Shown: positions 1 through 12,651, counted from the first letter of the stretch. The stretch is DNA of 64,000 bases from Anoplopoma fimbria (GCF_027596085.1 NC_072457.1:29699898-29763897); one strand, 5' to 3'. Notes: generated from the letters alone by a model not told the origin. Made by a program: numbers and translations.

Positions 1-2356
1 TAAACAATAGAAGTCCTCTCATTTATTGCTCTGCTACCAGTGGCCTACAAGCTGCTCTCTTTCATTAATGGTGGGCTGCATTAACCATAATGTTCTGTCA
101 GGAAATGCAATGACTTTAACCCAAGAGTAACAGAGCTATAAGTTAGGAGACGTACGAAAGTCAATAGTCTAATTTATGCAGTATAAAATTCCATTGGCTT
201 CTTGCAACATTCACTGAATGTCAGAATAATGTTCTTGAATAAGAACATTTAGGTGAATGCCCCCTCAAGTCGTTTTTTAATTACTTCAGTTAATAAAAAC
301 AATACATCTAAATAGCCAATGAAGATTTTATTGTACTATTGTTGCACACTTGTCCCTGTGCATACCTGATTGTCTTTTTTAAATAATATAGTGTGCATCA
401 TTGCGAACAGAAAACATAGGGATGGGTATTACAATGTCTTCAACGGTGAATTCAACATAAAAGGGAACATTATCTTCTAATTGTAGTCTATTCGGGGAGC
501 TGGATATTTGAACCTTGGGAATCTGCACACCCAAGACAAGAGCAATACACTCACAATGTTCCAAACCCTTTTCCAGGCTTCGTCCAGTCACAGAAATAGG
601 AGGAAATAAAAGACTTGGCCCCACCCGTGTGCACCTGCGACTGGAGCTTGCACATGCTCCAGTCGCTTGCGCCAAGATTCACAAAATGCTAGCTGTACCA
701 GGTCCTTCTCAATTTCCCTGCTTATCAGTGGGACAAAGGACACTAACGGCAACCAAGGATTTGTGGTGGTAAAAAATTAAATTACATTTGTCCATGTTTA
801 ATATGGACAAAAACACAATGTTTTTCATTCTAGCAGCACTGCTAGATTATGAGGCAATCTCAATTATGGGTACAGAATATGGAGGGCAGGGATACAAATT
901 CATAGAAATTGCTGCTAACCTGACTTATCATTGCCAAATGACCACTACGGCAAAATGAAATGTGTCTGATATCTGGGTGAAAACTAAAGTCAAAATGTTT
1001 AGCACTATTTTAAGTAGGGCAAAAAATGCAGCGACAAAAAATGTTTTAGCCTGGACAGAAATTAGCTGCTGCTGACTAGACTGCTCCCCTACTATTTGAA
1101 TATTAAGGAACATGCGTGGGGAAGTGACTGAATCTTCTCAACATAATTTAAACCATCTGGGTCTTTCTGACACAGCTCATCTTCTACTAAGCTGTAGAGA
1201 GTATGCATTTGTTGACAATGAGACATGATCTTAGGGTGATGAACCTAGTCATTTTAATTCCGACTGAAAACTTAGGAGATGGGGAGTGATGTGGCCAAGA
1301 CTTATTTAATTGAAATTCCCCAAATGCAATTTTCTTGGCTCAGAATTTTTTAAAGTCTGACTTTGGCGATTCCAATTTTACTATTTCTGATTTTCTTTTT
1401 TTTTTAACTATGATTGACAGCAAGGATATCATGAAGTGTTTGAAGGTAATCTTTTAAAATGTATTTTCTGGCAAGAAAATTGAGTAAACATTTGCTTAAA
1501 GGAGATGTTAGCAGAGCAACATATAATAGATATTGGAGAGGGAATTATGACCTGTTTAAATTCCTAACTCTAGCTCTAAGCAGCTCGAAACAGAAGCAGC
1601 ACCAAAAGACACAAGTTGCAATGCTTTGGCATCCATCTCAGCCAAGAATGTCTGGCTGAATCCTTCCTGAGTCATGTCATGGAGAGGAGCCAAGCCAGAG
1701 CCCTCGTTGCCATTGTTTATGTCGGAGCGTAACCCATGCAGGGCTCGGGCCGAAAGGGCTGAGCGGGAGCATTATGCCTTCGAGACAACAGCCCCAAAAC
1801 GCTGCTGTTTAGCGGGCCATCATATGCAACTTTAAGCTACGTCTACACTTCCACACAGAAGGATTAGAAGAGGAGACGCTGATTGCAGACAGAGGCATGT
1901 GTGCACAGTCCAAACAAGGAGTACAAACAGCACACGTGTGGCAGAAGCATTGTGAGGCTTTATTCACATGAGCCCCTAACCGAGAACTTAAAGGCGTCAC
2001 GGCGTCCCGGCAGGTTTAGGCCAGGGTGTCTTCAACCAACTCTCATTTTTACTGAATAGAGCATCAACACATTGCTAATTGAAGTTAATGCATCATCAGT
2101 TAATGTTAGCGGTTAGCTCCGTTATAAGCAGGTCTGTGGAGAGACTGTGTGCTGTTGGCAGACAAACCGGTCACTGCGATTACTCTGGGCAGAATGCATG
2201 GGAATTAATTACAATACAATAAGTGTCTGATTAAGTTAGGTGTTTCAAGGGTTTTTAAAGATTGGCCCACCATGGCTTATTTTGGACTCACAGTTGCGAC
2301 AAATTGCGGTATAGTGTCGTCCTGCTTTATGGTGAAGGACTTCCACGCCAATGACA

Positions 2357-2360
<4 letters not shown>
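1..2360. other. Non-coding stretch, no gene seen
   Basis: AT-rich, apparently single-copy DNA. The only structured item is the hairpin at 637-666. A GC-richer patch lies at about 1635-1810. A 98-codon minus-strand open frame at 379-675 has no recognisable domain and no splice context, so it is not called as a gene. Confidence 0.6.
637..666. repeat. Perfect 11-bp inverted repeat (hairpin)
   Basis: GCGACTGGAGC at 637-647 and its exact reverse complement GCTCCAGTCGC at 656-666 flank an 8-base spacer. The stem is GC-rich in an otherwise AT-rich region. No T-run or other terminator-like feature follows. Its role is unknown. Confidence 0.85.
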
Positions 2361-2417
<57 letters not shown>

Positions 2418-2436
2418 AGTAAGTAAGTAAGTAAAG
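2361..2436. repeat. (TG)26 microsatellite followed by GTAA repeats
   Basis: An uninterrupted TG dinucleotide tract at 2361-2412 is followed after a short TATG junction by about four GTAA units at 2420-2436. The minus-strand poly-Thr/His frame across it is a by-product of the repeat. Confidence 0.97.
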
Positions 2437-4343
2437 GCAGATCGATGGTTCATCTCTACTTTTTAATAGGGGCTTCCTCCAGAGCATTCACGGGTTCAAA
2501 GCCCCTGTAGCCTGTACAAATCTACTTAAGATAGATGTTTCAAATAGGCAAAACATAAGGGAACCATAAAGCAGCACCTTAAGTGTAATAGCCAAATGGA
2601 GTCAAGGTCCAGGAGGTACAAGACTATACAAAAGATTACCAGATCAACAAATAATAGGGTGGATCATCTGATGCTGAGAGTCCTTATTGAGAGACTTGTG
2701 ATCTTGTATTCTATTGTGACTTTTGACATCTGACAATAATCAACTGCCCAGAGCTTCCTCCTTTTGCTCACATTCACCCTCACATGGCGCTCATTTTTTG
2801 TCCCCGTTCATATTATTTCTCCATACTTTTTTTGCTTTTTTCAGTTTCCTCACCCTGCTCCTTTGATTCCGTGGCCGAGGAATGCGTATTTTCAAAAAAT
2901 GGATGTCAGCGAGAGGGACATCTGGATTTAATACAGATTCACTATTTTGATTGATGGTGCAAGAATCCACCGCTCACCGCAGACATAAGAAGATTCAGAT
3001 GCATGCTTTATGGTTTATAAAAACCTCAAAGGAAACTTTTAACTCCCTTTATAGATCTCCCTGGTGCTTTCTCTTGTCTTTCAACTCAATCCTGACAAAT
3101 GGACCAGAATAGTTTTCCCTGCAAATTAAGTTAGTCGAGAGGCTTTCTGGAATTCTTTCTCTATTTTTTATTGGCTTTGTTGTACTCTGAGGCATGATCG
3201 ATAGGATCAATATTGCAACGGGGATACATTTGGGTCTTTAATCTCCCAAACGTAAAAGCGTGAGTGGAATATCAGATCCATGTGGGCAGTTAAGGTTGTG
3301 CGCTGTTGACGGATTATATGGATGATTTGAGTTTGGGTTATCGTGATACATTTTAACACTTTTACCTATGGAAATGCTTTAAATGCAGAGCATTTCATGA
3401 CAACATGCCCTAAATGCAGTGGGAAGGATCTCTGGGCAATAACACTCTACTCAAAAACAATTCAGAAGTAATGAAAAAGCTTACTATGGGTATCATGCAA
3501 ATTGTTGAGGTACAGAATCGCAGAGTGAGAGTAGTTATTCACTTGGGAACCATAATAGCATGACCCTTAGGGCTGACAGTGAGTCATAACACTTCCTGAA
3601 TTACATATCATCTGCAGGATACGCCGGACACCTGAAAAAGGGGAAAGGATGTCAGGAAGAACACCCCCAAAAAATCATTTCTCATGTGCCATATTTTTTT
3701 TTCTCAAGCTGTTCAATTTGCTGGTACAAATTCAGGAGGAGAAGATGATTAGAAGCAGAGGTGATAATTTATACTTCAGCTGGACACATTACTTTTTTCT
3801 CTCCCTGGGAAAAAAATGGACATACCAATTAAATTTCAAAAGCTACTTTTCACCAGACAGGTACAATGCAGGAAACTTTGAGCTGTTGCAGTTGGTGTTG
3901 AAAAAAAAACCGTTGTGTGACGTGTGATTTGATGGACTACATCATTGGAATATGTTCAAATTATTTAAAAATGGTGATGAGCTGTTCTGTGGCTTATGAC
4001 TGTTTACTTTTTATTCAACCAATGTGCTTAGAATTAAATTATTTACAAGAGCACAGTGTAAAAAAACGCTGATACAAGTACAAGTCCTGCATTCAAAATG
4101 TTACTTAAATAAAAGAGTTTGCATCAAAATTACACTGCAGTGGGGCCAATTTCAGAATAATAATATATTGATCCAATAACCTAAATATCATTGGGTTAGA
4201 ATGATTGATGCATTAATGTTTTCATCTCTTTAATGTTGCAGCTATTAGGGGTGGAGCTAATTTGAACTATGTTATATACTTAATATTTATGTTTAATTCT
4301 ACCCAATTAGGCAAAATACTACTTAACATTACTACCAGAAATA
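2437..4343. other. Non-coding stretch, no gene seen
   Basis: AT-rich DNA with short homopolymer runs. The open frame at 3649-3927 is rich in Phe, Lys and Leu from A/T runs and shows no domain. No repeat family was recognised. Confidence 0.5.
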
Positions 4344-4620
4344 TCTGATTCAGGAGTGGCAATGCAACAGCCAACTGCTTTGATTAGATGCAGGTGGTGA
4401 AATAGTTGCTGTTTTTATTGATTTAAAGGAGGCTCTTGACACAGTGGACCAATAAGTGCTCCTGTCAAAACTACCCTCTTTTAATTTCTCCACTGATTTC
4501 CTTAAATGGATGAAATCATATCTAACAAAACTGGAAGGAAATTGTACATATTGGCAATACTCAATCAACATACCTTAACTGCAACATTGGTGTGTGTATG
4601 TATATATATTATTTACACAC
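4344..4620 (+). mobile_element. Decayed non-LTR retrotransposon (LINE) RT fragment
   Basis: The plus-strand reading from about 4405 gives AVFIDLKEALDTVDQ, then an in-frame stop, then VLLSKLPSFNFSTDFLKWMK and SYLTK. This is the palm-domain motif A region of an L2/Rex/jockey-like reverse transcriptase: the hydrophobic-Asp block carries the first catalytic aspartate and is normally followed by an LL-S-KL segment and a W-SYL segment. Just upstream (about 4350-4390), TALIR in a nearby frame resembles the preceding SGFRxxxST-TALI block, with frameshifts. The endonuclease half, the YxDD box and the 3' end are absent nearby. This is an old 5'- and 3'-truncated relic, not functional. The exact LINE clade cannot be fixed by eye. 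Confidence 0.75.
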
Positions 4621-5495
4621 TGTAAATTCTTATCCAGGGACACCCCTATTACAGCTTTTACAAAATGAACCCAACACACACAGCTCTTTTCTAATCTTTG
4701 ACTCTGTTTTGACTCTGTATTAACCTCTGAATTCCAACCTTAACATCAATTGGATTTTCAATAGTAATGATAATAACACCCATCAGACTATTTTTATTTC
4801 TTCTTAATGACATCACTACATAGTATTGTTTAACCGACCTCTACAGAATCCCTTTGAGTAGTCCAGCATTGTAAGAGTTCCTACATTCAAAGACGTACTT
4901 AAAGTCTGAAGACATACATTCTGCGCTCTCCACTCACACAAACACACACAGTGTAGTCAGTTTGAGACATAAATATTGCATTGTGTCATGAACAATGATT
5001 CAATTTAACGGAAGAAAAAAAAAATACTTTTGCCATTGTAGCGACACTATTGCCAGTGGCAAAGGGATGTCCTTTACATAGAAGTAACAGCTTTCTCTGC
5101 CTGCATATACTCGCAGCAGTGAGCCCTGATTAATGATTCATGAAAATGTGTCTCTTTCTTTCCATGTGCTATGATCTTAGTTATTGAAACCGGGGTCTAA
5201 GTTGTATTTGTACAGTAGGCTCATGAATGGTGACTGTGCGCATTTACATACATGTAATTATGCTGCTATGAATAATGTGCATATGGCTTTCAGATTATGG
5301 AAGTAATGAGGACTTTGTTAACATTGCTGAAAAAAAGGCCAGATGTCCGTGTGGTTTTATTTAAAATGTCACAGGATTGATCCCAGTTTTAGTCATGGTA
5401 CCAGCATGTGCAATAGGTTGTTGGCATATCTCAATAAATATTGCATTTCCATAAAATGTTGTACACACATGCATTGTCTACAGAGCATTACTCAT
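4621..5495. other. Non-coding stretch, no gene seen
   Basis: AT-rich DNA with a short TATATATAT run near 4600 and a run of about ten A at 5018-5029. No open frame of interest. Confidence 0.5.
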
Positions 5496-5905
5496 AGAGA
5501 CTTCGGTGACCCTGTGACTTTTCCTCCAGCGTCACAATGTGGCAGAATTTTTATTTTTAGTAAATTTTATGGAAAACTACTGGATGAATTCCCATGAAAT
5601 GTGACACAGATATTAACCGCCCCCTGAGGAAGAATTATTATAATTCTGATAAACCTTTTACTTTTCATCTTGTGCCATTATGAGATCAAACGTTTATGTT
5701 GTTGAACACTTAGCTTTATGACCAATTACCTGCAAAGCTAATGACATTCCCATCAGCCTCAGCTTAACTTTGAGTTTAGTGCTAATAAGCAAATGTCAGC
5801 ATGCTTACAAGGTGAAAGTGGTACACATTATCCCTTCTAAACAATAGCATCGTCATTGCCAGCATGTTAAAATATGAATGTTAGCAATTAGCTCAAGCTC
5901 CACAT
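5496..5905 (+). repeat. Teleost interspersed repeat, copy 1
   Basis: The block contains the phrases CTTCGGTGACCCTGTGACTT, CCCATGAAATGTGACACAG, CCTGCAAAGCTAATGACATT and CCCATCAGCCTCAGCTTAAC, then GCTAATAAGCAAATGTCAGC and alternating GCATGTTA/GTTAGCA phrases. I recognise the order from memory as a common fish repeat but cannot name the family. A second copy in the same orientation lies at about 25850-26352, which supports repeat status from inside the window. Boundaries are approximate. Confidence 0.65.
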
Positions 5906-5910
5906 ACTGC

Positions 5911-5911
<1 letters not shown>

Positions 5912-5950
<39 letters not shown>
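5912..5950. repeat. (TA)n run joined to a poly-T run
   Basis: About nine TA units at 5912-5930 are followed directly by about 20 T at 5931-5949. They sit at the 3' edge of the interspersed repeat, so they may be part of that insertion's tail. Confidence 0.9.
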
Positions 5951-8213
5951 ATTTAAATTGTTTTTAAAAAGTAAATAATTAAAGTCTGAGAAAAGAGGGT
6001 ATACAGTTAGCTGAATTAGTTTTGCAGGTGGGATGACAAAAAGTTACTAAATCACAGAGGGTCTATGCTCATGAAATCTCAACATTACACTCCCTGTCAC
6101 ACTCACACAAACACAACATTGTTTTCCTGAGAGCAAATGCACCTTGTGTGACATCTTGGCAGGAGCCAACGTGATTCCAACCGCTTCAAGCTAAGCTGTA
6201 GGTGGCTGTCTTCCGCTAAATCCTGTGAGTGACTCCCCTCACATGGCCTAAAACACAACCATACACGTGCATATACGTACATGCACGCGCACGCCCACAT
6301 ACTCATACCTCCAATGTCACAAGTGCATAGCCGGGCGCCCCGGGCACTAAAAGGGGGAGCTCGGGGCCCTTGATGAGCAACAGAGCGCGACGGACAGAGA
6401 GCGAGAGGGGTCAGAGAGGGAGAGGAAGACAGATAGGCAGGGGGAGAGAACGAGAGAGAGAGAGGAGCAGCGCTCTGAGCCACAGTGCAGTCACAAGCGA
6501 CGAGTGATGAGAGAGGACAAGGTCACAGATCATAGACAAGGGAGATATGGGCAGTCATGTATGGCAACATACCTCCTCACCAGCACTCCCCCAGCCAGCA
6601 CTTCACAGAGAGGAGCACATGATGAACCTGAACCCCATGACAAACACCTGTGGATATGCTTATGGCCCTTTTTTTTTTTTTATATCAAAAGTTTGAGCAG
6701 ATACCCATAAGACACAATCATCCCACGCACAATTAAATAGTTTGATTTATTTATCTATTTCTGCTCAGGGCACAAAAACCTTTGTTGATATGACATGCTA
6801 ATTTATGCATGTAAATATTTAAACTAGTCTAGCTTCTGTAAGCTTATCGCCTCAAATGCTATGCTTTTTTCTTCTTTTTTTTTAACGCAGAACAGTGGAA
6901 CAATTGCTCCTAGAGTGCTGATTTCAGATCCGTTTTTTTCTTAACCTTACCCGTGCCCCTGACAGTCAAAAGTAATGCACAAGAGCTGACCTGAGAACAG
7001 TGCCTGGAGGCAGTTTGTTAAGCTGGCTCTCTGGTGAGTGCTTTGCAGACGGGTGTTGCCCAGAGTTGAAGTCTATTAGTTTCGAGTTTATTTACAGCCA
7101 AATGCCCAGAGACCCGCCTCTGTAATGTTGTTTGGGGGGAAAATAAGAGCCGAAATTGAATGAAAAGCATCGCACCACATGCATAATTCATGGATATCAT
7201 TATCAAGCGCATGCAGACGCACAGATGAGCGCGCACATAAAAAAAAAAAAAGAAAAACACACAGCGAACACATACTCGCAAATACAAACAGGCAAAAATA
7301 ACGGACGCACACAGGTCATTATGTGTGCTTATTATAAGGCCTTATCGGTCATTTATCCTCGTGCTGAACTCGGGCCAATTTTGCCAGCATGGGTCCTATT
7401 TAGGCATAATAACACAACAACAACATCACAGCCAGAGTTGTGGACTACTCATAGCGACGCAAGCAAGTAAAAGAGAGAGCAACGGAAGTGGAAATTTAGC
7501 AAATCAGAACTGGCACTAGTGAAGCAAATTGTCTTTGTTTATCCCTGGAGAGGATCCTAATGCATTTATATGGGTGATCTCACTAGGCAAGTTTGAAAAC
7601 AGAAACGTGTTTGTGTGTGTGCCCATGTATGTACAAAAGAAAGCGGCGAAAGGAGGGTAATGAGAAAGGCGGGATGAAGGCAGAAAATTAGAGAGTGTAA
7701 ACGATTGCAGTTAGAGGCTTGAAGGAAAAAATACAAGAGAGCAAGAGGTGAAATTAGTGTGTTTCCTCTTCTGAGCATGCATAGGCCCTCTTAACTCCCT
7801 CTCTCTCGGGCCCTTTTGACCTTAAACTCTCGTTGATGTATTTCTACCAACCTTAACTCATGAAGGCCCTGCGCGTACGAACACACACATACAATAGGTA
7901 CACAAAATCACACATGGAAACGCAGCACTGTGGTTTGAGAACAATTTTACTTTAATACTTGGAATACATGTGTGTGCGTGCATATTTGCGCACGCATGCC
8001 ACACACATATTTGGGTTACCATTAGGAGTGCTTACTGAAGCAATACCCTGGTAGGGAGAGAATCAGGCGGGATTCTCCAGTGAGTAGTGAGAGATTCTGG
8101 TCTCGTTCAGCAGACAAATGAAGCGTGAGCAGTGTGAAGGGCACACACACACCACACACATTCATTCCCACGCTGAGCAGATAGACACACTTACTCCTTT
8201 TGCAAAGCTGGAT

Positions 8214-8215
<2 letters not shown>
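5951..8215. other. Non-coding stretch with a CpG/GA-rich block
   Basis: Mostly AT-rich DNA. At about 6240-6500 the base composition changes: CpG-bearing alternating purine/pyrimidine DNA (ACGTACATGCACGCGC type), a GGGCGCCCCGGGC block near 6332, then a GAGA-rich plus strand to 6470. The 126-codon minus-strand frame over it (6103-6483) is Ser/Pro-rich because of the GA tract and shows no domain. An A-run at 7239-7250 explains the Lys/Phe-rich frames there. No gene seen. Confidence 0.5.

Positions 8216-8303
<88 letters not shown>
8216..8303. repeat. (CA)44 microsatellite
   Basis: An uninterrupted CA tract. The poly-Thr/His and poly-Cys/Val frames across it are translations of the repeat. A second CA array starts 141 bp downstream. 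Confidence 0.98.
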
Positions 8304-8306
<3 letters not shown>

Positions 8307-8438
8307 TCACTGCGCTGTGACACTCCGCAAAGGGATAGAGCTGCAGAGCACTTCTTAATTGATATGAGGCAGCCGGCTGTGTTAGCCAGGGCAATGGAGT
8401 GCAGAAGAAAAGGCAAGAACATGGGCCAGACATGACCT

Positions 8439-8444
<6 letters not shown>

Positions 8445-8529
<85 letters not shown>
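8445..8529. repeat. (CA)42 microsatellite
   Basis: An uninterrupted CA tract in the same orientation as the array at 8216-8303. The 141 bp between them are non-repetitive. Confidence 0.98.
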
Positions 8530-10929
8530 CCTGCGAACATCTTGAAGGCAAACAGTAGTTGTTAAGTCTTTGAAACTCCACCATAAAAAGCGTTCACTGA
8601 TTGATTGGGAATATACTTCACACACTACGCACTGGTGAAACGGCTGAGGGAGAGAGAGCGGGAAGAGAAAAAAAACTACAGAAAAGGAGGAGGAATTAAA
8701 AAGAGATGAGAGATGAAAGTGAATAGAGACGACGCTCTAATGCTTTTTCCTACTTCCCTCCCGAGATCTGTGAGCAAGTGCGCGCGTGAGCTCTCTGAAA
8801 AAGATGAGGAGCATTGTTTGAGACGTGCTGTTGTTATGTATATGCGCAGTGTTTCGTATAGGCTTCTAAATCTCGCTGGAAATCCAGCATCTCTTTCAAC
8901 CTAATTGAAGCCCGCGCCCTGAGACGCCGTGACGCCGTGATGTGATCAAAGGGAAACACGGGGTGAAAGAATGATGTTTCATTTCCAAATCGATCCAATA
9001 TTGTGTTATATTCTTATCTTTACAAATGCATCAGTGTCAAAGGAAGTATGAAACTAGCAAGAAGTCTTACTTAATTTGGAGGCAATAAATGAGTCATCAT
9101 ATGTTTCCGGCAGGGATCTTTTTATTCTTTTGATGCATTATTTTATTTTTTTCAGGATGTGATATTGAATTGATAGACACATTCATCCACTAAGTAAATC
9201 TAATTTTACATTTTGAAGAGGCCATTAGCCTAGTACCAGGTGACCTCCTTGTACCTTTAAGCAAGCATGAATTCACAAACAAAAAGATGTTTGTAGATGT
9301 GCGATTAAGTTTACTTTGATGTATAGTTCAGCTGCCATTATTCAAGAATTCAAACCTCTTCTTCACGTAGCCTTGGTGGACACTTCCAGATCAATCTGAA
9401 GACCTATAATAAAGCTGTCTCGTCCTGCCTTGAACTCATGCGTGTGCACACATGTGTGCGCACGCTGGTTGTGAGGTAGAAGCTCAATCAGGCCGTCTGA
9501 GTAAGAGGAAGAGGCAGAGAGGGAAAGCAAAAAAGGTAGAGACAGAGAGAGAGCCCCTCGGCTCCAACAAACCTTTATCCTTCATGCTTTATCCTCAAAC
9601 ACCGCCTTTCTCAAAGTTCAAACACCTGGCAGTAATTCTTACATTCTGATTTATTCCTCCTCCATGTTTCCACCTTGGTCTCATCCTCTTCCCTCCCTTG
9701 TGTCTTCTGTCTTTCCTTCCTTCTTCCTTTCTGACCACTTTCCCTTTTTCCTTATCCCCTTCTTAACCTGTCAGAATCATTGCTCTGCCATCAGTATCTT
9801 TGTTTACCTGCTCAAAGGGTTGAAGCTTTTGTCTGTTTTCATTTTGGTTTTTAACTGTTGCCTTCTCTTCCTTTCTCCTTCACTCTTTTCTCCCCTTTTA
9901 GGAAACCCAATATTGTTGCATCAACTTTTGAATCGGGTCTAAATCCCAGAAGCTCACCCTTCTTTTTCCTTCCTTTCTTTATTTCTTCGCCAGGTTTTTT
10001 TTCATCCAAAGTTAGCAGCTGCTAATCAAGATGAAGCATTTTCAGTGGAAGACCAGGGCACAATGCACGTGCACATATAAAACACACACACACACACACA
10101 CACATGGAGGCATACTTGTGGATGCTCACACGCGCACAAACACAAGATAAAGGAACTAGAGGCAGGGCCTAGGGGTTGCCTGGAGCTGTTTCCCGATCAA
10201 CATCACTTGGGAGAAAAAGAGAGACCTTCAGTGTCTACAGTGGGAACTCTGAGTGGGCTTCAGACGAACGCAGAAACACGCACACACACACAAAGAGACA
10301 CATACCTCAACATCTACAAATAGACTTTCCTACTGAAGAACACATTTAAAACCGTATGACATCTGAGGGCTCCTCCGATCAAACGGGCGACAGTCTGAAG
10401 TGACTCATGCACATTCATGCACATGGAACAGCCCCCATATCCCTGTTTGAAATATACACATTTGCATTACACAGTGCAATGACGCTTTGATGTGAAAAAA
10501 GTAATTATATTTTCAAATGATGTATTTCCATCAGCATAGGTTTTGTAGCGAGTATAAAGGAGTACCAACCGTGTGTGTGTGTGTGATGCATAAGGTATGT
10601 AACACTGTCAAGTATTGAGGAAGTTGGTTTTTGGTCTTGCGATGTATGCTTGGATGAAATATATTGCGATCTAAATCAGGAAGAAATATGTTCAAAGGTA
10701 AGAGACACCATTGAACTTTGACGCATATAGAAGCTTGATGCGTTAACTTAAACAGGAAAATGAAAGATTTTGTAGAAAAAAAAGACGTATCCACATGTAT
10801 GCATAACATGGATGCAAAAAAAATGTTACCGGAATTGATCATTGGATGTGGTAACAAAAAATAATCACTTATACAAGCACCTTGGTAGCCAAATAGTTAC
10901 AGTGCATTCCAAAGTCCGCAACATCCCAA
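8530..10929. other. Non-coding stretch with a polypyrimidine block
   Basis: A CGCCGTGA phrase repeats near 8920-8940. From about 9640 to 10000 the plus strand is strongly pyrimidine-rich (CTTCC/TTTCC phrases), which explains the Phe/Leu/Ser-rich frame at 9664-9942. A pure (AC)n run of about 11 units lies at 10082-10104. No gene seen. Confidence 0.5.
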
Positions 10930-11048
10930 GTTTTTTGGGACCTTTGTTGCATGTCATACCCCTCTCTTTCCCCCCTGCTTCCAGTCTGCCTCTACACTGT
11001 CATCTGTCAAATGAAGGCGAAAAATGCCCAATAAATAATCTTAAAAAT
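10930..11048 (+). mobile_element. SINE 3'-tail fragment
   Basis: The order GGGACCTTTGTTGCATGTCAT, a C/T-rich CCCCTCTCTTTCCCCCC stretch, then GAAGGCGAAAAATGCCCAAT and an A-rich end matches, from memory, the 3' part of a widespread teleost tRNA-derived SINE (its tRNA head normally precedes the GCATGTCAT phrase). The tRNA-like head with its A and B boxes is not present upstream, so this is a 5'-truncated copy. Confidence 0.55.
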
Positions 11049-12351
11049 ATAGTCAGTTAATAGTTAGGAAATTATGCAACACAAAGTGAACATTTATGTA
11101 TAACATTGTGAGTAAAGTGGGTACTTGAGGTCATTGATTACAAAGATAAGTGGATTTGCATATTGTGCGTTGACACGGGTGCAAGAACGGCTGCACCCGG
11201 TCAGAGCAGGCATCCCCGAGAACAAGCTGCAGCTAAAAAAGAAGAAAACCTTGCCCACGATGCATTTGCCAGTTAACTGCATACTACTCCAGTAATGAAA
11301 TCAATCCATGTCATTACCATTTACATTTTAAGTCAAGTACTCAAGCTGATTCTCGATACTGATTCTCCAGTTCAGGGAAAGGGCTGCTATGACAAACGGT
11401 GATTAAAAGTGTGACAGCAACCCTTTTGAATTTGAGGTCCAGTAGTTTCCTGATAAGTCAGGTGATTGGTCAAATGTTGAAATAATAATCAGACAAGTGT
11501 TTGATGTTTATAATGGCTAAATTAATAGTTATATTAAACAGGAAATTAAAATGAATTTTTAGAATAATCCATCAGTCATCAGAACTTTTAGACCCCAAGT
11601 ATTAACAGCGAATTTACTAGGCCTCTGCATGTCTTCAACTTACAATTGATTAGTCATTGACATTCCCGATGCATAGTGCACATATATTAAAGGTACATTT
11701 TTGCAGGTAAACTAGAACTTCACAGATGATGCAAAGACAGTAAATATATATGCTAATATACACTGGATTAATCGGGGTACAGTGCTACAGAAAATACCGA
11801 ATTATCCATTATAGGAAACCAAGCAGCATGTAATGCAGTATTGTTGCAGCTGCAGAGGCAGATGGCCAGTGAGCTGGGGTTCACTGGAGCATTGCACCAT
11901 GAGGTAGTTATACTGAGTAGGATCAGATGGAAAAATAAATCATGAGCAATAAGGAGCCTGGACTAAAATCCCCAAGGTGAAAGTGGTGTAATATTCAAAC
12001 ACACGTTTTGCAGACTGTGCAAACAATGACAATTCATAATGAATGAGTGGGCTAAACTCTGAGAGTGGTGGTGCAGTATAGAAGTTTACTCTTTTGGGGA
12101 AAAGTGTGGCAGGAGTTGATCAGGACATCAGAAGCTGTGGATGTTGGATGGGTGAAAGCCATTTCAGTTCCTCCAAGTAGACACAGCCAATGTATTGTGT
12201 TATGCTAGGACCTTTGTGCATTTCAACCAAAGTGTTTAAGAGGTTGTCTCAAGTCGAAGGGTAAAAGTTGTCGATCACATCAGCTGTCAAAGCAGCCTTG
12301 AGTAGGAATGTGTGGCTGCCTTTTGTCATTTTCTGCTAGATAAAACGTGTG
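11049..12351. other. Non-coding stretch, no gene seen
   Basis: AT-rich DNA without recognisable repeats or coding domains. Confidence 0.5.
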
Positions 12352-12637
12352 TCTACATTACATTACAGTCATTTAGCAGAGGCTTTTCTCCAAAGCGACT
12401 TACAGTCAGTAGTATGTTACATATCATTCACCCATTCACACACTGATGACAGGCTACCATCAAGGTGCCACCATCAGACTCTAACTAACATTCATCATCC
12501 AGTCCACACCGATGGCCTTCAGGAGCAACTTGGGGTTAAGTGTCTTGCCCAAGGACACATCGACTGCCGAAGCCGGGTATCGAACCACCGACCCTCTGAT
12601 TGGAGAACTACCTTGCTCTCCACTACGCCACAGCCGT
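12352..12637 (-). mobile_element. tRNA-derived SINE with visible A and B boxes
   Basis: On the minus strand, reading down from 12637, the head is CGGCTGTGGCGTAGTGG, which carries an A-box-like TGGCGTAGTGG. About 35 bp later comes GGTTCGATACC, a clear B box (plus-strand 12575-12585). Next come CCTTGGGCAAGACACTTAAC and a TTGCTCCTGAAGGCC phrase, and the element ends with GTAAGTCGCTTTGGAG and GCTAAATGACTGTAATGTAA. This is the standard layout of a teleost tRNA-derived SINE: polymerase III head, conserved body and LINE-like tail. It is nearly full length, about 285 bp. Fragments of related elements lie at 16858-16937 and 49993-50158. SINEs encode no protein and depend on a LINE for mobility. The exact family name is not assigned. 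Confidence 0.85.
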
Positions 12638-12651
12638 ATAGTAGTAGTAGT

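Noticed and set aside
379..675. 98-codon minus-strand frame with a protein-like middle section
   Set aside because: No recognised domain and no supporting splice or start context. A short overlapping plus frame is equally open.
2361..2436. Regular repeats as a CRISPR-like array
   Set aside because: Dinucleotide microsatellite with no spacers in a eukaryotic genome. None of the arrays in the window has a repeat-spacer layout.
6103..6483. CpG-bearing block as a possible CpG-island promoter
   Set aside because: Too short and mostly explained by alternating ACGC and GAGA repeats. No exon follows.
8118..8625. Several 60-140-codon frames rich in Cys-Val or Thr-His
   Set aside because: They are translations of CA/TG dinucleotide arrays. 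The same applies to frames over the arrays at 2.4, 12.7, 15.5, 22.1-22.5, 29.0, 29.5, 34.1, 42.3, 44.6, 48.2, 52.1 and 54.0 kb.
12560..12637. Possible functional tRNA gene
   Set aside because: The A and B boxes belong to a SINE head. The cloverleaf arms do not close and the SINE body follows.
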